Assembly: GCA_021399445.1 (NCBI GenBank)
Contig: JAJTUQ010000002.1
Location: forward strand, 4,526,001-4,590,000
Direction of reading: 5' to 3'
Source: Xylogone sp. PMI_703
Lineage: Eukaryota > Ascomycota > Leotiomycetes
DNA length: 64,000 nt
The position numbers and the translations under genes were made by a program. Below are positions 28,187 through 41,400 of the stretch, piece by piece (the first letter of the stretch is position 1; every line of letters starts with the position of its first letter). The notes under the pieces were generated by a model, which did not search any database, was not told where the DNA came from, and saw nothing but the letters and a program-made list of their open reading frames with translations.

Positions 28187-30176
28187 ATGAATCAATGCAA
28201 TGACTCTATGTCACACCGTTCTCTTTCTCCTATTAGAGCCCTACGCATTCACAAGCAGAATAATCCGCCAGAACTTAGACGTGGAGGCGAGTCCTATCGA
28301 GAAGGTAATCCAGTCGAAACAAGTTCACATCTTTCACCGTCTCTTTCTCGAACATCATCACTGTATAGCTCGGAACGACAACTGAGTCCTGAGATCTTTG
28401 TAGAGATCCCGGGGCAGGAGAAACCAAGTGCCAGCACACACCACTACTCCGATCCAGTACGTTTTACCTTGCACAGCAGCTCGGATAGTACTTCAACAGT
28501 CATGGGTGACTTTATACCAATCGATTATCAAGACATCAAAATGCACCCCCTTCCAGAAGAGAGAGACCGAGTATTTGCACAGTAAATTTTCCCATCAAAT
28601 TATATCATGATAATACTGAAATTTCCAGGCTTCTAAGTCCACGCAAAATCATTACCAATCCTTATGAATTTGATCCGAAATCTCCAGATATCAACGTTGG
28701 CCAGCAAACTGGATTTTCTGGCTTCAAGGGTAGATCGCGCGGCCTTTCAAGCCCACGGCAAACGCAAATTTCGAATTCTCACTCCGAGGCAAATTGTTTA
28801 CTGCAAGATCTGAGCTCTAGCAACTATGTGATAGACTCCCTTAAGGCAGGCAGTACAAGTCTCCAGCGGAGCGAATCATCCCCAAATCTCACACCCGGTC
28901 TTTTTGCAGCACGTCGTGAAGGAGCAACGGATACCTCAGATTTATCTCAATTTTCTACGAGAGATAAGCTCGAAAGGACACTTTCACGGCGCGGCAGTCA
29001 GCGTGAAGGGATGGCCCTGCATCGTTATGTGGAGGTTGAAGAGAAAATTGGTTCACACCCACGCGGTAGGACTCCAGCTCCAACTCAGCGGCGAACTGCA
29101 AAAGTATCCCCAAGTTCTCCTTCTCGGGCCCCCCGAGGTTATCCCCAGGACACGCCGTCTAGATCCTCTGATTACCGTCATTCGATTACTAAGGAGTTGC
29201 AAGATCTGGCTGAAAGTGATGAGAAAGATCACATGACTGAGCTTTCACCCATACTTAGCTGGCCACCGACTCCGCCTCCTAGAAGATCACGCTCACCAAT
29301 GAAGAAAATGTTTGGAGAGAATGGATGGCTAGGCCATACGCCCGATCTCAAAGACGATCAAAAGATAACCAACAGCAGTGGTAATATCAAGCGAAAGGAT
29401 GCATCTTTGGCGAACAAGAAAACGACAATGATGGGGAAAATACGCAATAAACTTGAAGAGATTGTAAGTTCTGCCCTTCTTCTTAGCAAGACATCGTTGA
29501 CATATTATAGGCAGAAAAGGCAGATATGAGTCCAGGTAGAGGTCATTTCCGTTCCGAGAGTGGAAAGCATGCGGCATCATCTGCTGTTCTTTCGGTTTCA
29601 GTTGGTCCACCTCACCAAGCTCGGATGTTCATGGAAATGGAACTCATGATTGTTCACACTGCAAACGCATTTCTGATGAATGAATTCAGCCATGGGCGGT
29701 TCGTCGTTGAAACTCTCAAGAAGACAGTGGATTCTTGGAAGCGTGCTGGTAGGGCAGCAGTCATTGAGTTTATGTATGATCAAGCAACCCAACGAGACCT
29801 CGTCGCAGCAAACCAACACAATTTCAGATTTCATAGTGTCAGACCAACAGATAACGTTCGGGTCAGCTCTATGCTCTATAATTGGAAGCAAGTCGCAAGC
29901 GCAATGGCCATTCGCACATTTTGCGCCGCAGATACAGTTATCCTAAAGCTGATATTTGACATTGAACAGATCCTAGAGCTCCTGGGTGCTGGGCACCCCA
30001 TTATGCTAAGACTGCAACAGATCCGTGCTGAGGTTAATGAATTTGTCAGTCTTGCAAACAAGAAGCAGAACAACCAGCAAAACTCCCAGTCTTTTCAAGA
30101 AGCTACGGAGGCCAACATAACCGCTTCACATGGCCAGTCGTTCAACAGCTACTTGCCGGAAGATCAACGCTTTTGA
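28187..30176 (+). CDS. conserved-looking hypothetical protein, 631 residues
   Basis: Three exons, 28187-28581, 28629-29463 and 29511-30176, keep frame across two 47-nt introns (GTAAAT...CAG and GTAAGT...TAG). The first 400 residues are Ser/Pro/Arg-rich and look disordered, with many SP and RS dipeptides that could be kinase or binding sites. A folded, mostly helical region spans about residues 440-600 and is rich in Met, Phe and Leu heptads; it is probably the conserved domain. There is no signal peptide, membrane segment or catalytic motif that I can name. I do not assign a function. Confidence 0.82.
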
Positions 30177-30910
30177 TTCATGCGGCATCCAATACTTGTG
30201 GAATCAATGTACTTTTGTTCAGCACATTCGAGCGACTATAACTGACTTTGGAGTGTTTACTTACGAGTAGCGGATTATTAGTACTCGTGCCATCGCCATT
30301 TGAAGCGTTCCATATGCTTCAGTTCTTTTGTCTCTTGGCTCTCTAGACACTATTCCAGTTGGCCAATTTCCAGGGCTGTTTCGCTTCCAATGAAGGAAGT
30401 TCTTGTCCCTATCACAGTTTCATAGCATTCTGGTTCTCTCGAGCCACTCTACTCTTCCTGTCAATAGTTTCTATGCTAGGCATTGAGATTGACTTAGTGA
30501 AGTAGAGATGAGAAGTACATAGCTTCACACGGTTCCTTCCTACGCATCGGATTGTCTGTCAAAGTATTTCTCTCATATTTCTTTGCTTCACGGTTTGCAT
30601 TGTATGATATAAATAGTGGTTCTATTGAAATCCCCGGGGGCAATTTAGACTCGAGTATGAATAAAATAGCTCGGTCATAAATATCTGAGAAATAATCATA
30701 TTAGCTCAAGTGTGATTGACATGCTAATTTCTAGGAGTAAATTAACCAACGACCAATGGTACTCATTCTTTGGTTTGGTAACGTCCAGGGTGAGTAATAG
30801 GTTTCTTAATTAGGCGCTCTGAGATTTAGAAGAGAATGAGCTAGAAAAAAGGAGATACCTATACCGAACAGTACGATGCGAGTACTATGTTGGCCGGAGC
30901 ATTAGGATGA

Positions 30911-31363
30911 ATGAAACGTCAGGAGAGCAAGTATGACCGATAGCAGAATCCCAGTGCATCGCATGTGTACAGTACGTTGTTGGTGGTGCTTTCGGCCGAC
31001 CGCCATATCACGTTCCATCTATCTGTCTTACGTCAGGTCGATTCTAAATACACCTGTCAATCTCCAACCTGCGAATATATCATCATATCTTGAAAAGTTC
31101 GAGACTGAATATGATACTCTGCTTAAATTAGTCAGTATGTCTTCCCTGTAGTCACACGAGTATTTGTCCTTCCATTAGGATCTCCCGAACCAGCCAAAGC
31201 CTGATCAAAATGATATGGCTGTACCTGAAGCTCAGCAGAACGCTCACAGTGGGCCAGTGGAGCAGTATGTTCTCCTGCATTTGAGCCTCGAGATGAATAC
31301 GATGTTTTGAGTTACTGGTAACTTAGAAAAGCTACACAATATACCAAATGACACTCTTTCATA
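30911..31363 (+). CDS. candidate small multi-exon gene, weakly supported
   Basis: Four short exons (30911-30930, 31037-31130, 31179-31264, 31327-31363) can be joined in frame by GT...AG introns of 106, 48 and 62 nt, giving about 78 residues. The core from exon 2 into exon 3 reads like a genuine helical, acidic and Pro/Gln-containing protein (for example SSYLEKFETEYDTLLKL then DLPNQPKPDQND). The first exon is the least certain, with a GTATGA donor. I recognise no family. It could equally be a chance assembly in AT-rich DNA. Confidence 0.35.
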
Positions 31364-31947
31364 ACCAACACGATAAAGAAATGAATGCCAAAAGTAAGAA
31401 AATATTCTATACTGCAATTTTATATTCAAATAAAAAAGAAAACAAGAGTGCTCAGATGGCAAAGGAGTTCGGGCCATACAGCTATAGCATCGTGGCGTAT
31501 GCTGTATGCCTTACATCTCCCCTAATATATCAGTGTTCCTTGTAAGGTTCCTATTAGGATTGGCTCCGTTATCCCACCTCCAGAACAGTAATTGACCTGA
31601 CACTCTGCCATGAGGGGCGCTTTTTACTGTTCCTTGAAGTGGTGCTTCCTTATTTGGAAATATATAGAAGCTAAGACTAAACAACTGGCAGGTGTACAGA
31701 TCGGGTTAGTCCGTACTACAATGTAGACTCACCCTCTAGGCTTTCTGCTCTTTGTTCTCTAGCCCTGCTCGTGAGAACATAGGAATTGTTTTGATTGTTT
31801 ATTTCTCGGGCTCAGGAGTCAACGCCAGTCAGATTTGTGATGCTTCTAGTACCGGATTACATGGATAAAGATCTATTCCATGGAGTTTTGTAACCTTCGA
31901 CGTTGAGCATGGGGAGAACAGCCTCCGTGTTCTTTCATCCTTTGTGT

Positions 31948-31981
31948 CTTTATTCTTTATTCTTTATTCTTTATTTTTTTT
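31948..31981. repeat. TTTATTC heptamer tract ending in poly-T
   Basis: About four tandem copies of a TTTATTC-type unit followed by a run of T, in non-coding DNA. A likely slippage-prone simple repeat. Confidence 0.85.
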
Positions 31982-34469
31982 GGCATTGTGTGATAATCTA
32001 GTTAGTCAACTCTGGGGTATGCTATCTAACTTGTAGTTACTGGTTTTCAGCTCTCTCCTCTTCTTGGATACTAAATTATATACACAGGAGCATGAACATG
32101 GATGTGAGTGCAAGCTTTATGAGATGCACTAGTCTGTGCGTTCAGATGGCAGACAGAGTTTAATTCAACCAGCAAATGGATACAATGGATAAGATCTGGG
32201 ACCTCCATCCTCATATCATATCGTATTGTTTTATGGATAGTCACAGATTGACATTCTATGGTGCGTTATTGTGGTATTTTTATTTATAGTGGAAGAATTA
32301 GGTAGATAGATGTTCTCTTCAAGATGTAACGTGTTAGGACACATATATTATATGTTAGTGTAGCTTCAAGTCGAAGATGAGTGGGTATGATTCTATGGTT
32401 GGGGTTGGCATAGTTCCCATGGTAGTTCGTGCGAGAGCATCCCTCAGACAGAACAAATTTACTAACAATGGATCACGAACAATCAGCGTTGTTTGATATT
32501 TTCGGTTACTCCTCCATTTCTTGCATTTAAGTCACTGAACCTATTTCCCCCTGCAAACATGCGGTTACATAGCATGTTAACTTTCCAGTGTACAGACCCG
32601 TACGTGATTTGTGGATTCGGTTGCACAGGAACGACCGCACAGATGGTCTGAATCGGTCAACGTTGTCCGTCCAGGCGTGACCAGGGCCCGAAACTCTATT
32701 TCACGTCAACAGTGGGCGATTGGCTGTTTCGCTACTTGAGCAATTCCTGAAGTGGCTGAGTGCTGATGCTGTTGTTAACAATAGGCAGTTTATGAAACTG
32801 CAAGATTCAAAAGTCTTCAGGAATCAGGATCTCTGATGCTGATGATCCTTCATATCGCTCTGCGGTCTGATACTGGTGGCGTAAGGTGCACGATCGAAGG
32901 CGCGAGGAGACACTCTAGAAAGGGGGAATTATGCGGCGAAGCTGATAGCGACACACGGTGCACACTGCGAAAGCATTGGCGTTGGATTTCCGGGTGTACC
33001 TGTGCTACCGTACTCTACCGGACTGCACTGCTACGCTACACAGACTCGACAGATACGTAGTCCAGATAGGCAAGTCAGGCCCCAGTGGCTCTAGTGCTGA
33101 CGTTTTCTAGGAAGAGCGAATGCGCTAATTTAGCTGGTCGACCTTACCTACACTCGTAAAATCAGCCAACCTTCGTCCGTATATCACGTTGTACCTTTGC
33201 GAAACGGGCATCCCAGAGCCTCCTGGGTCCAGGATAGCGGCGAGCAAGGTCCAAGACGCGTGGCTGGGCATGTCTACCGGTACCGTACTCTGATGAATCG
33301 TCTCCACGCTGCCCGAGTTCCGTACGGAGGTAACGCTATTTCCCCCGTCATAGGCATTGGGATTTCACTTTAAACTCCGTAGGCCAAGTCCGCGGATTTG
33401 AAGATCTCACAGTCAGCTAATACATCTGTTTCGCTTCAAGCGTAATCGCGGCAGTTGGTCTGACTCTTGCTGGATTTGCATCGGATCGGATGGGCAGAGG
33501 TGGTTGCCCAGTCACTCATACGCTAGAGGGGAATATCAGCACAGCAGAACAGAGTAGCGACAGCATGAACTCGCTGCAGATGCTATCAGAACTTTCAACA
33601 CGAGGACGAGGGTGCATTGAGACCAGTGAATGAGTGCAGTTGGTGCTCGAGTTAATTACCGTCCCAGCGCTTAAGCGCTCAGGAGAATGAAATGATGGCA
33701 TAGTATGCACCTGGCCTCGATGATGAGGACCATGGCCTTTCGTGAGGGTGGTCGCTCCACGTAACTACTGTAAGTAAGTGCTGATGCTCGTTACGTACAG
33801 GACAGGCCAATGGGTCCGTCATACCTGTAATTCCCCTCTCACCCTTCGTGCAGTCAGCCTCGATGCGCCTGCCATCCCAGCATGGATGTGAACATTAATC
33901 TAAAAAATTTCCTGTTCGTCTCAATCTGCTCCTCATCGAGTCACTTGTCGCGCTGGGCCTGCCAGAGAGAGATCTGCAATGTCTGGAACACTTTTTGCAC
34001 CTGCTTGCCTACCATGATTACCGCGTCCAGGGACTCTCCTCGGATCCGCACTTGACACAGTTAAGGTTTATTCTGGGCGAGGCTGCGCAAATTTTAGGTT
34101 TTCGCGATCGAGCCAATCCAGTTAGTCAACATCATTCCTTCCAGACTAGCAATTTGGTGTCAATCTGAACATCCTGAAACGTCACGGCCAGAGACCGTTG
34201 AGCGATATCAATGCAAGGAAGCAAGCAGTGAATATATTTTTGGAAAAAAGAAATAATGAACGGAGTACTATCACGGTGGAATGAGGCTGTGATCGCTACG
34301 AGGCCCAAAAATGCTCCAACGCTTCGCTGGTCTAGCTGCCTCTGACCAGCACGACCAGTACCTTCGTAGCTGCGGTGCCCGACCCGATGGACTGGCGACT
34401 GGGCTTGTTCCCCAAACCCAGCAGTCTGGATGTACAGTACCGCATCTTGCGATGCATCAACACGCATGC

Positions 34470-34496
34470 CACACACACACACACACACACACACAC
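34470..34496. repeat. CA dinucleotide microsatellite
   Basis: About 13 uninterrupted CA units in non-coding DNA between the hypothetical gene at 28187-30176 and the C2H2 gene. It explains the Thr-His and Cys-Val repeats in the short frames that cross it. Confidence 0.9.
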
Positions 34497-37021
34497 GCCC
34501 GCTCGAGTCGCGACCGATAGTTGGAAAGTTAGACGGGCGTTTAGCCGCTGCCGCGATTCGACAGCGTCCACAAGACTGGTGATGAGGATCGCAGCGATGG
34601 GATCAAGCCGCCTCTCTGGTGCATTGGGTTGCCCTCATCGCAGAGCAGCCAGGGGGGTGGCAGCGGTTAGAGCGTCAATGATAAGGCCAGGCTCAGGGGT
34701 GGGCTGTGGGCTTGCAGTCTGCTCCGCGGTTGGTGCGACTGCGGTTATTCAACATGCCCGCACCTGCCTCCAGGCGCTTCGAGGCACATTGGGCGGGCAG
34801 GCCCGTGTACGAAATCTGGAAGGCGGGCATGGATGAGGAAGCATTGGCAACGCTCCTATGCCGATTACGCCGATTTTCCCGCCAGAAAGCTCGTTCCAGG
34901 AACAGCTGTCAGTTCTTGTCTGCTGCCCCAACACAGAAGGAGCTTCTTCACGCGGCCTAGCCTTCAAGCTGAGGGGGAAATCTCCCCCATGAGCCACTCA
35001 GCGTGTTTGCCATGGGGGATCGAGTCACCTCCACGTGTATGAACGCTTACCTTGCTCCAGGACCTTCATCCTCTGCAGATTTTTGGTGGGCCCGCGACAC
35101 CATCAGCAAAGCAGACCGCACCAGGCTGGACGAATGTCTCTCCGCCTCCAGATTTGCCAACAACCGAGCTCTGGAGCAGACCCGGCTATCCAAATGCGGT
35201 ACAGTGCCCCCAGTCAGCACCTTAAGAGAGCGTATACAATACGCAGTACCTGTGTACAGTACAACACGATGCCCTACGGATGGATATATCAGAACGGTAG
35301 ATATGAAGACGGCGGGATCTCTGAGGCACGGGGAGGCGAGCGAACGCGACTGGCAGCGATTAATGGGGCGCTCATCTCCAGAAAGCACCCACCATCGCGT
35401 TCGCAACGGGCACTTGTTTTGGTGCCTCTGGTGTACATGCAGCGCCTGGAAGCTCTGTACGTACTGTGGTGGTGCTCTGGGGCGCGATGGTGGAAGGGGA
35501 GAAGCTGCAAGCCTCGCTCAGCCCACCGAACCCAACCCCAGCACCTTCGGCAGCAGCATCCTGGGACCGCACGCTGAAGGGACGGTACGAGTCCCAGCAA
35601 GCACTGTACCGTAGTACCAGCAGCCAACACCAGCACCAGTACCAGTACGGCAGAGCGAAAAGCTGTCCCCTTCTGGCTTTTCGATTCCCTGGCGGCCCGT
35701 CTGCCACTGCTGTACAAGACTGTTGCAATCTGCTGCTGCGACGGTTGGTCATCTCCACAGCGTTCCTTGCGCGTATCCGGCACGGCAGCCATAGGAGAAA
35801 TAGTCCACCGGGGCCTTGGGCTGCCCCAAGCTTATCCAGTCATGGACCTTTAAAGTACAGAGTGGACAATCCCCCAGTAGCAAGAACAGTGGCGGAAAAC
35901 ACCCTCCTTCGCAGGCTTGGCTGGATAGGCTTTCGCAGGGCCCTGGTTACAGTTTATCCCTAGCTGATCGCGGGTAAGGACTGAGGAACCTCTGCGGCGG
36001 ATTTCCCACTAGAAAAAACTCTCTTTGGCGTCGCTGCAGCACCAACCTTGCCTGCGTGCCAGACCCTTGCTGGGCACCACCCCCCCAGGGCCCCTGCCAG
36101 CCCTGACGCCTGCTGGCCTGATCTCCTGCAACCTAAACCGGCCAGTTGCACACAACCCTTCTCTGCTCTCTTCACCCCCCAGCAGCGAGCTAGGGCGTGC
36201 TGTACTGTACCAAGCATGGGAAAACCTGCCGACACCTTCCTTACCGGTTCCTCGACCCCATCACGCCCATCTGCCAGGGAGAGAGAGATGGCCGGCCCCT
36301 CAACCACTGCTTCCCCCCCAAATCCACACCCAAGCAGCCTCTGGCACTGCCGTTGTACCCTGAGGAGCCATGACCAGACGGGTGGTGGATGATCTCCGGG
36401 CTCTAAGATCTTAAACCATATGATGCTTGACTGGAAGGGCTGAGGGGCACCAGTGTTGCCGGCCCTGTATCTTGCATCCTATATGAACCCTTCCTTGACG
36501 CTGCCCATGCAGACGGGTCCTGGCCTGGGACCTTATTAACGGGCCATGCCTAACTTTCTTGATCCAGAACTGATGTCAAGAAGTGTCTAAGTCTGAGTCT
36601 GAGGCCGAGTCTGCCTTGGTGTACTTTTAGAAGCTTCATCGCCCTCTTCCTCCAACATACTCATCCCCTTCCTTCGCCACGCTATTCCCAAACTTGGCTA
36701 TTTTTATTTCTATTCTTGTGCTCATCGACAATCCACCAGCTATTCCAGACAACAAGTGTATCATCACCATCGTTGTTGTCGGTTGTCTAGATTCTTTTAT
36801 ATGTGACCCGATTTCTCCTTTTTGGCCGGGGCACAAAAGAAGCTATTCAGATATCCTGTCTTGATTAGGAGGCTTCCTATCCCTTCAACCGAGTTTTTAC
36901 ATGACCCAACTCTGAAGACACTTACAGCACTGCTGTTGATATTCTCGTTCTTGCCATTAGCCAGATAGACTGCTCATTTAGTTCTGCCGGTTTCCCGCCT
37001 ATCTCGCTCGTCCTGGTCAAG

Positions 37022-38444
37022 ATGGAATTGACTCCACAATCTCGCTCTCCAAAGTCACCATACCACTACGATACATCCAGCACTCAACCCATCTACGAGT
37101 ATCCTTCACCTGCCCATAGTGATTCGCGATATCCTTCTACAGAATCAATACGAGGTCTAGGTCTTTACTCAGCACCAATGTCCACGGCATCAAGTGGGGG
37201 AACCTGCGGTGCTGTGCCGCAACTCCAGTCATCGACCGCCACCAACTGGTCAGGCGTTGTGCAACAAGGCAGCACCTCCAGATCTTCAAACTCCACTCCC
37301 AACATCCTTTCTGCAGAATATGATCCCTTCGCTCCCTTTCCCTCGGCCATTCCTTCGCCATACAGTCATGACATATACTCAACTCACCCTGCTGAAGTTG
37401 GTATCTATCCCGTTTCTCCAGTCACCTCCAGCTCGCAACGCTCCTCGTTTTCTTCTGCTCCAGCATCGGACATCTTCTCCAGGCCAGGCACCATGCATTC
37501 TTACTCTTCGCGCGTGAAGATGGAGGAACATCCTGAATACATCCCCGTGCCCGAGTCGATGATTCTGAGCTCAGCCGAGCATTCTCACGGTCTCACGGCA
37601 TCAGCAGGCTCCTATCCGGGCAACATTGAAAGTGTCTACGGAGAGCCGGCACATGGAGGTTGGCCCAAACTTGAGATGGCTCCCGCACCGGAACTTCCTT
37701 CGCTGGTATCGCTACCTTCTCGTTATCACCGACGGTCCGAGGGCCATGAAGATCGTGCTGCCGGGCCTCACGATCACCGTCGAACACCCAGCACGATTGC
37801 ACGCACGAGGCCACCCCGGAAATTGACTACGAAGGAGGAAGCTAACTTCCAGTGTCAAGTGAACGGGTGTGGCAAGCTCTTCAGCCGAAGCTACAACTTC
37901 AAGGCTCACATGGAGACTCACGATGCGAGCCGAGAGTATCCTTTCCCCTGTCCCATCGAAGACTGCACAAAGAAGTTTGTGCGGAAAACAGATCTCCAGC
38001 GACACCACCAGAGTGTCCACATGAAGCAGAGAAACCACAAATGCGACTACTGTGGTAGATACTTTGCACGCAAGGATACATTAAGAAGGTAAGTTGAACA
38101 TACTACACATGATTCTACTATTTTGGCTCTGCTTCCTTCTCTTTCCCTTTTCCTCTCTTAAGAACAAAACAAGATCTGTGTTACTGACTGCTGTTTCTAG
38201 ACACATGGAAGATGGCTGCTCCAAGCGATTCGATATTGAGACCGTGGATTTCAGGCCACAAAGCTACGGCAGCAGCTCCATTAAGGCCGCGTCTGGACGG
38301 CCCAACCCTCCCACGCATCCCTACCACGCGCCAGCTCAGTACTCTCCTCCGCAGGCAGGATCCACGCCCGCGGCCTCACGAGCATACGGCGAGCGGCCAG
38401 AATACATTGCGGCCGAGAATGGTGACTCAGTATGGAACGCATAG
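37022..38444 (+). CDS. C2H2 zinc-finger transcription factor
   Basis: Two exons, 37022-38088 and 38201-38444, encode 436 residues. The intron (112 nt, GTAAGT...TAG) splits the last zinc finger. Residues 1-265 are Ser/Pro/Tyr-rich and resemble an activation region. Three zinc fingers follow: C278-H300, C310-H333 and C341-C362, the last ending in Cys rather than His (RRHMEDGC). The spacing and the FVRKTDLQRHHQSVH and FARKDTLRRHMEDGC patterns are typical of filamentous-fungal C2H2 regulators, some of which control development, but I cannot name the orthologue with confidence. The tail is Pro/Ser-rich. The gene stands alone in a region without other firm genes for over 6 kb on each side. Confidence 0.93.
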
Positions 38445-41400
38445 ACAGGCAGGCACGCAGGGTACCTGGGTACCTTTTGACGTGTATTGCGAGTTTTGCG
38501 AGTTTTGCGACTGGGTCGAAGGGCTGATTTGGCAACGCCGAGCCAAGAGCAGAACGCGGGTGTACATACGATCCGGCGATCATTACTAGGGTGGTGGTGA
38601 ATTCCGCATCATCAGGCTATCACAAGGAGGAAAAAAAGGGAGCAGGCCAGTACATAAAAGGAACGAGCGGAACTACAATTCTTGCCGAGTCTCGGCATCG
38701 GCTGCCACCGTAGGAAACACGGTGTAGCAGCTTTCAAGGGCCATCTTCTTATGCCAATTTCTCAGGAACATATTATTTTTTCTTCTTTTTCCTTCTTTCT
38801 CGCTCCTTCTCTCCTTTTTTGTTTTTTTACTAGGGTGGCACTCGGGGTGTTTATTTGGCGTTGCTTACGGAAGGGTACTTGCGGAGTGGCCCCCCTGAGT
38901 CGCAGAGGGATCAGTGTGTCTGATAACCATGTGTCCGGGATTTAAGGGAAAAGGGTCAAGGTGTCTGGAATTTTGGGACGGGGCTTGGAAGGGTAGTGCA
39001 AGCGTGCACGCTAACACCGACAGGACCAATCAGGGAGCTGGCTCGCATCGCTTGGGCGAGATTTTCTTGGCAGCTAATAATGGCAGCAAGACCCTGATGG
39101 GAGGCTTTGCTTTTTGGGATTTCATAACAAAGTTGTAGTATGATATGCAATATGAGGACCGACGGGCTTATGAAACGGGGCTCAACAGGTAATAATGAAA
39201 GGATTATAACAATCTACAAGAAATGCTCTATTTTGGTGTTTCAGTTCCAAGCCGTGCGATTCAATCTCACAAAAATGTGATGGAAAATATTAGTGGAATA
39301 ATAATGTGATAGATTGAGTTTCTGTACAATACTGTACGATACAGGGTTAGTCCATAACGAAGATCATGCATTTCTGTACAGTGCAGTACCGACTGCTGCG
39401 TCGCGCTGCATACAAAATGCAGAATCCTGTACCGTGCTGTAATTATTGTATTACCGTACTACTACCCACCGTATCGTACGAACCTGAACGAGGGAAGGAA
39501 GCGAACATTCGTACTCTTGGCCTAGAGTAGTAAGAGCCCCCAAAACGCGAATCTCTCGTTCCTTAATTCCGCTTTACAAAAGCAAAAGCCAAAGCCAAAG
39601 CCAAAGCCACCAGGATACGATACGGAAGCACGGTTACAGGAACCCAGCAGGAGAGAGATGGAGAGTAGCGATGCGTGCGTGGCAGCAAAGCAAAAGAGTT
39701 GGGACTAGCACAGCTACGGACTAGGTAGGTTGGAGAAAGTTACTGTGCAGTACGGTACGAGTACAAGCACAAGTACAGTGGAGTGCTGCAATGGTACTCC
39801 GGTCGCCGGGTCCCACTCGCAGTGATGAGGTTAACTAGGTGTGCTCAGCGACCGTTTGCTAACTAAGAGGCCCTTCTAAGGACACAGTTGGGTTGGTCAG
39901 GCAGCCTTAGCCTTGGCCAGCTTAGCAAAGGGAGCTTGGGAGCTTGGGACCAGGGGCGGCTTTTTGGCGTTTCTTCGTGCGCGAAAGGGTACCTCTCGGC
40001 TTGCTTGCTTGTTCGCTAGGCACAGAAAACAGAAACCGAGCAAGAATGAGATCCATTTTTCTTGGCCGCCGCCGCCGCTGCGCCGCCACGGGAGGAGAGA
40101 AGGAAGGTTAATGAGATGGAGATGATGATGATGATGAATAATAGGGAGGGGGAAAAGCTCGGTAGGTAGGCAAGCTCGACAAAGCAAGCGGCTATTCCTC
40201 TCGCGCTACGCGTTCTTCTTGCGCCCGGTGGAAATGCTCCACCACTCCTGGGTACCGTAGTCATGAGGTACTTGTGGCTTGGGAGAGCGCTTTTTCCGGG
40301 AATAAAGATTTCTAAGGAGATATGAGAAGAGACAAGACAAGAGAAGAGGCTGGTTTGTCCCAAAAGGCTAGAGTGAGAGAATGTGTGTGGGTGGGTGCCA
40401 AGAGGAAAGAAAAATTGGCGACGAGCTGGAGCCTTCTTTTAGTAGTTACTTTTGTAAGGAGAAGCCCAAACAATGTCAGATTACAATACAATATACAATT
40501 CTGTACGAGAAGTAGTACAAAGCTGGAATCCTCCAAGATTTTCTACACTTTTGCGCCTTAGTCAGTCAAAAAGGGCGCCGTTGATATGGGGAATGGGCAG
40601 TGGTGAGCTGGAACAATATACGTGTATATAGGCAGAAGCCAGGGGGCCATAACGTACATGGGATGCATCTCGTGGTCAGCAAGGCAGCTCTAGCTCTGCT
40701 GCCTCTATATGCGCGTCTCGTAATTTTCATATCGACACCTTTTTTTTAGCATCTGCCGCTTGTCTAGAACATTTAGCACCCATTTCTTTGCACACTACTG
40801 CGTGATTTTTCGCCTTCACTACGGAGTACCCTCTGAGCCCTTCATTCTCTGCTCTCGCCCTTTTCCGCTCTCCTCGCTATTTCCTGTTCTTGGGCATTGA
40901 GGAGCGCAATCTCGGTACTAGTGTGCATGCCCTCTGTACGTAAAACCCTTAGAAGCCCACGAAATAATGGTAGCCGGTAGGGGGCGAGCCAATAGTGGAA
41001 TCAAGAGGGCAACTGGATGGGTTTCCTCCAGTCGTCGAAACACCTACCGTATCCTTTAGCCCGCGCACCTCATTTTTGCCCACCCCCATACCCAAGAAGT
41101 AGCTCTCTCTCGCTCTCTCTCATTAGCAATCACCTGCTCTGCTGGAGCACTGTCCACAATAATGGCCGGCCCAACTGGGCCCAGTTCCTCAGTGGATCAT
41201 CCCCCAGTGGAGGCTTTTTGTCACGATCGTCGGCGGATGGTAAGATTCCGATGTGATGCTGCGCTTTGTTCTCCATTTTCGCATTTTAGCTATTTTTTAA
41301 ATGACGGAACTGGTTTCGCTTGTGAAGAGAAAACGAAGGGCAAATTCGAGCGAAAACGCTTGTTGATTGGCCTGGTCGCGAAGTTCGGGGCTCCCGGGTT

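Larger units (their letters stand above)
30177..37021. other. 6.8-kb gene-poor region before the C2H2 gene
   Basis: Apart from a weak small-gene candidate at 30911-31363 no gene is supported. The part up to about 32600 is AT-rich with simple repeats. From about 32600 to 36500 the sequence is GC-richer, and long frames overlap on both strands around 34130-36390 (up to 203 codons) without domains or splice logic. The part next to 37022 is probably the promoter and leader of the C2H2 gene. Confidence 0.5.

Noticed and set aside
34132..36392. Many overlapping frames of 60-203 codons on both strands
   Set aside because: GC-rich DNA with few stops, a CA repeat and low-complexity translations. No domain, start context or splice logic favours any of them.
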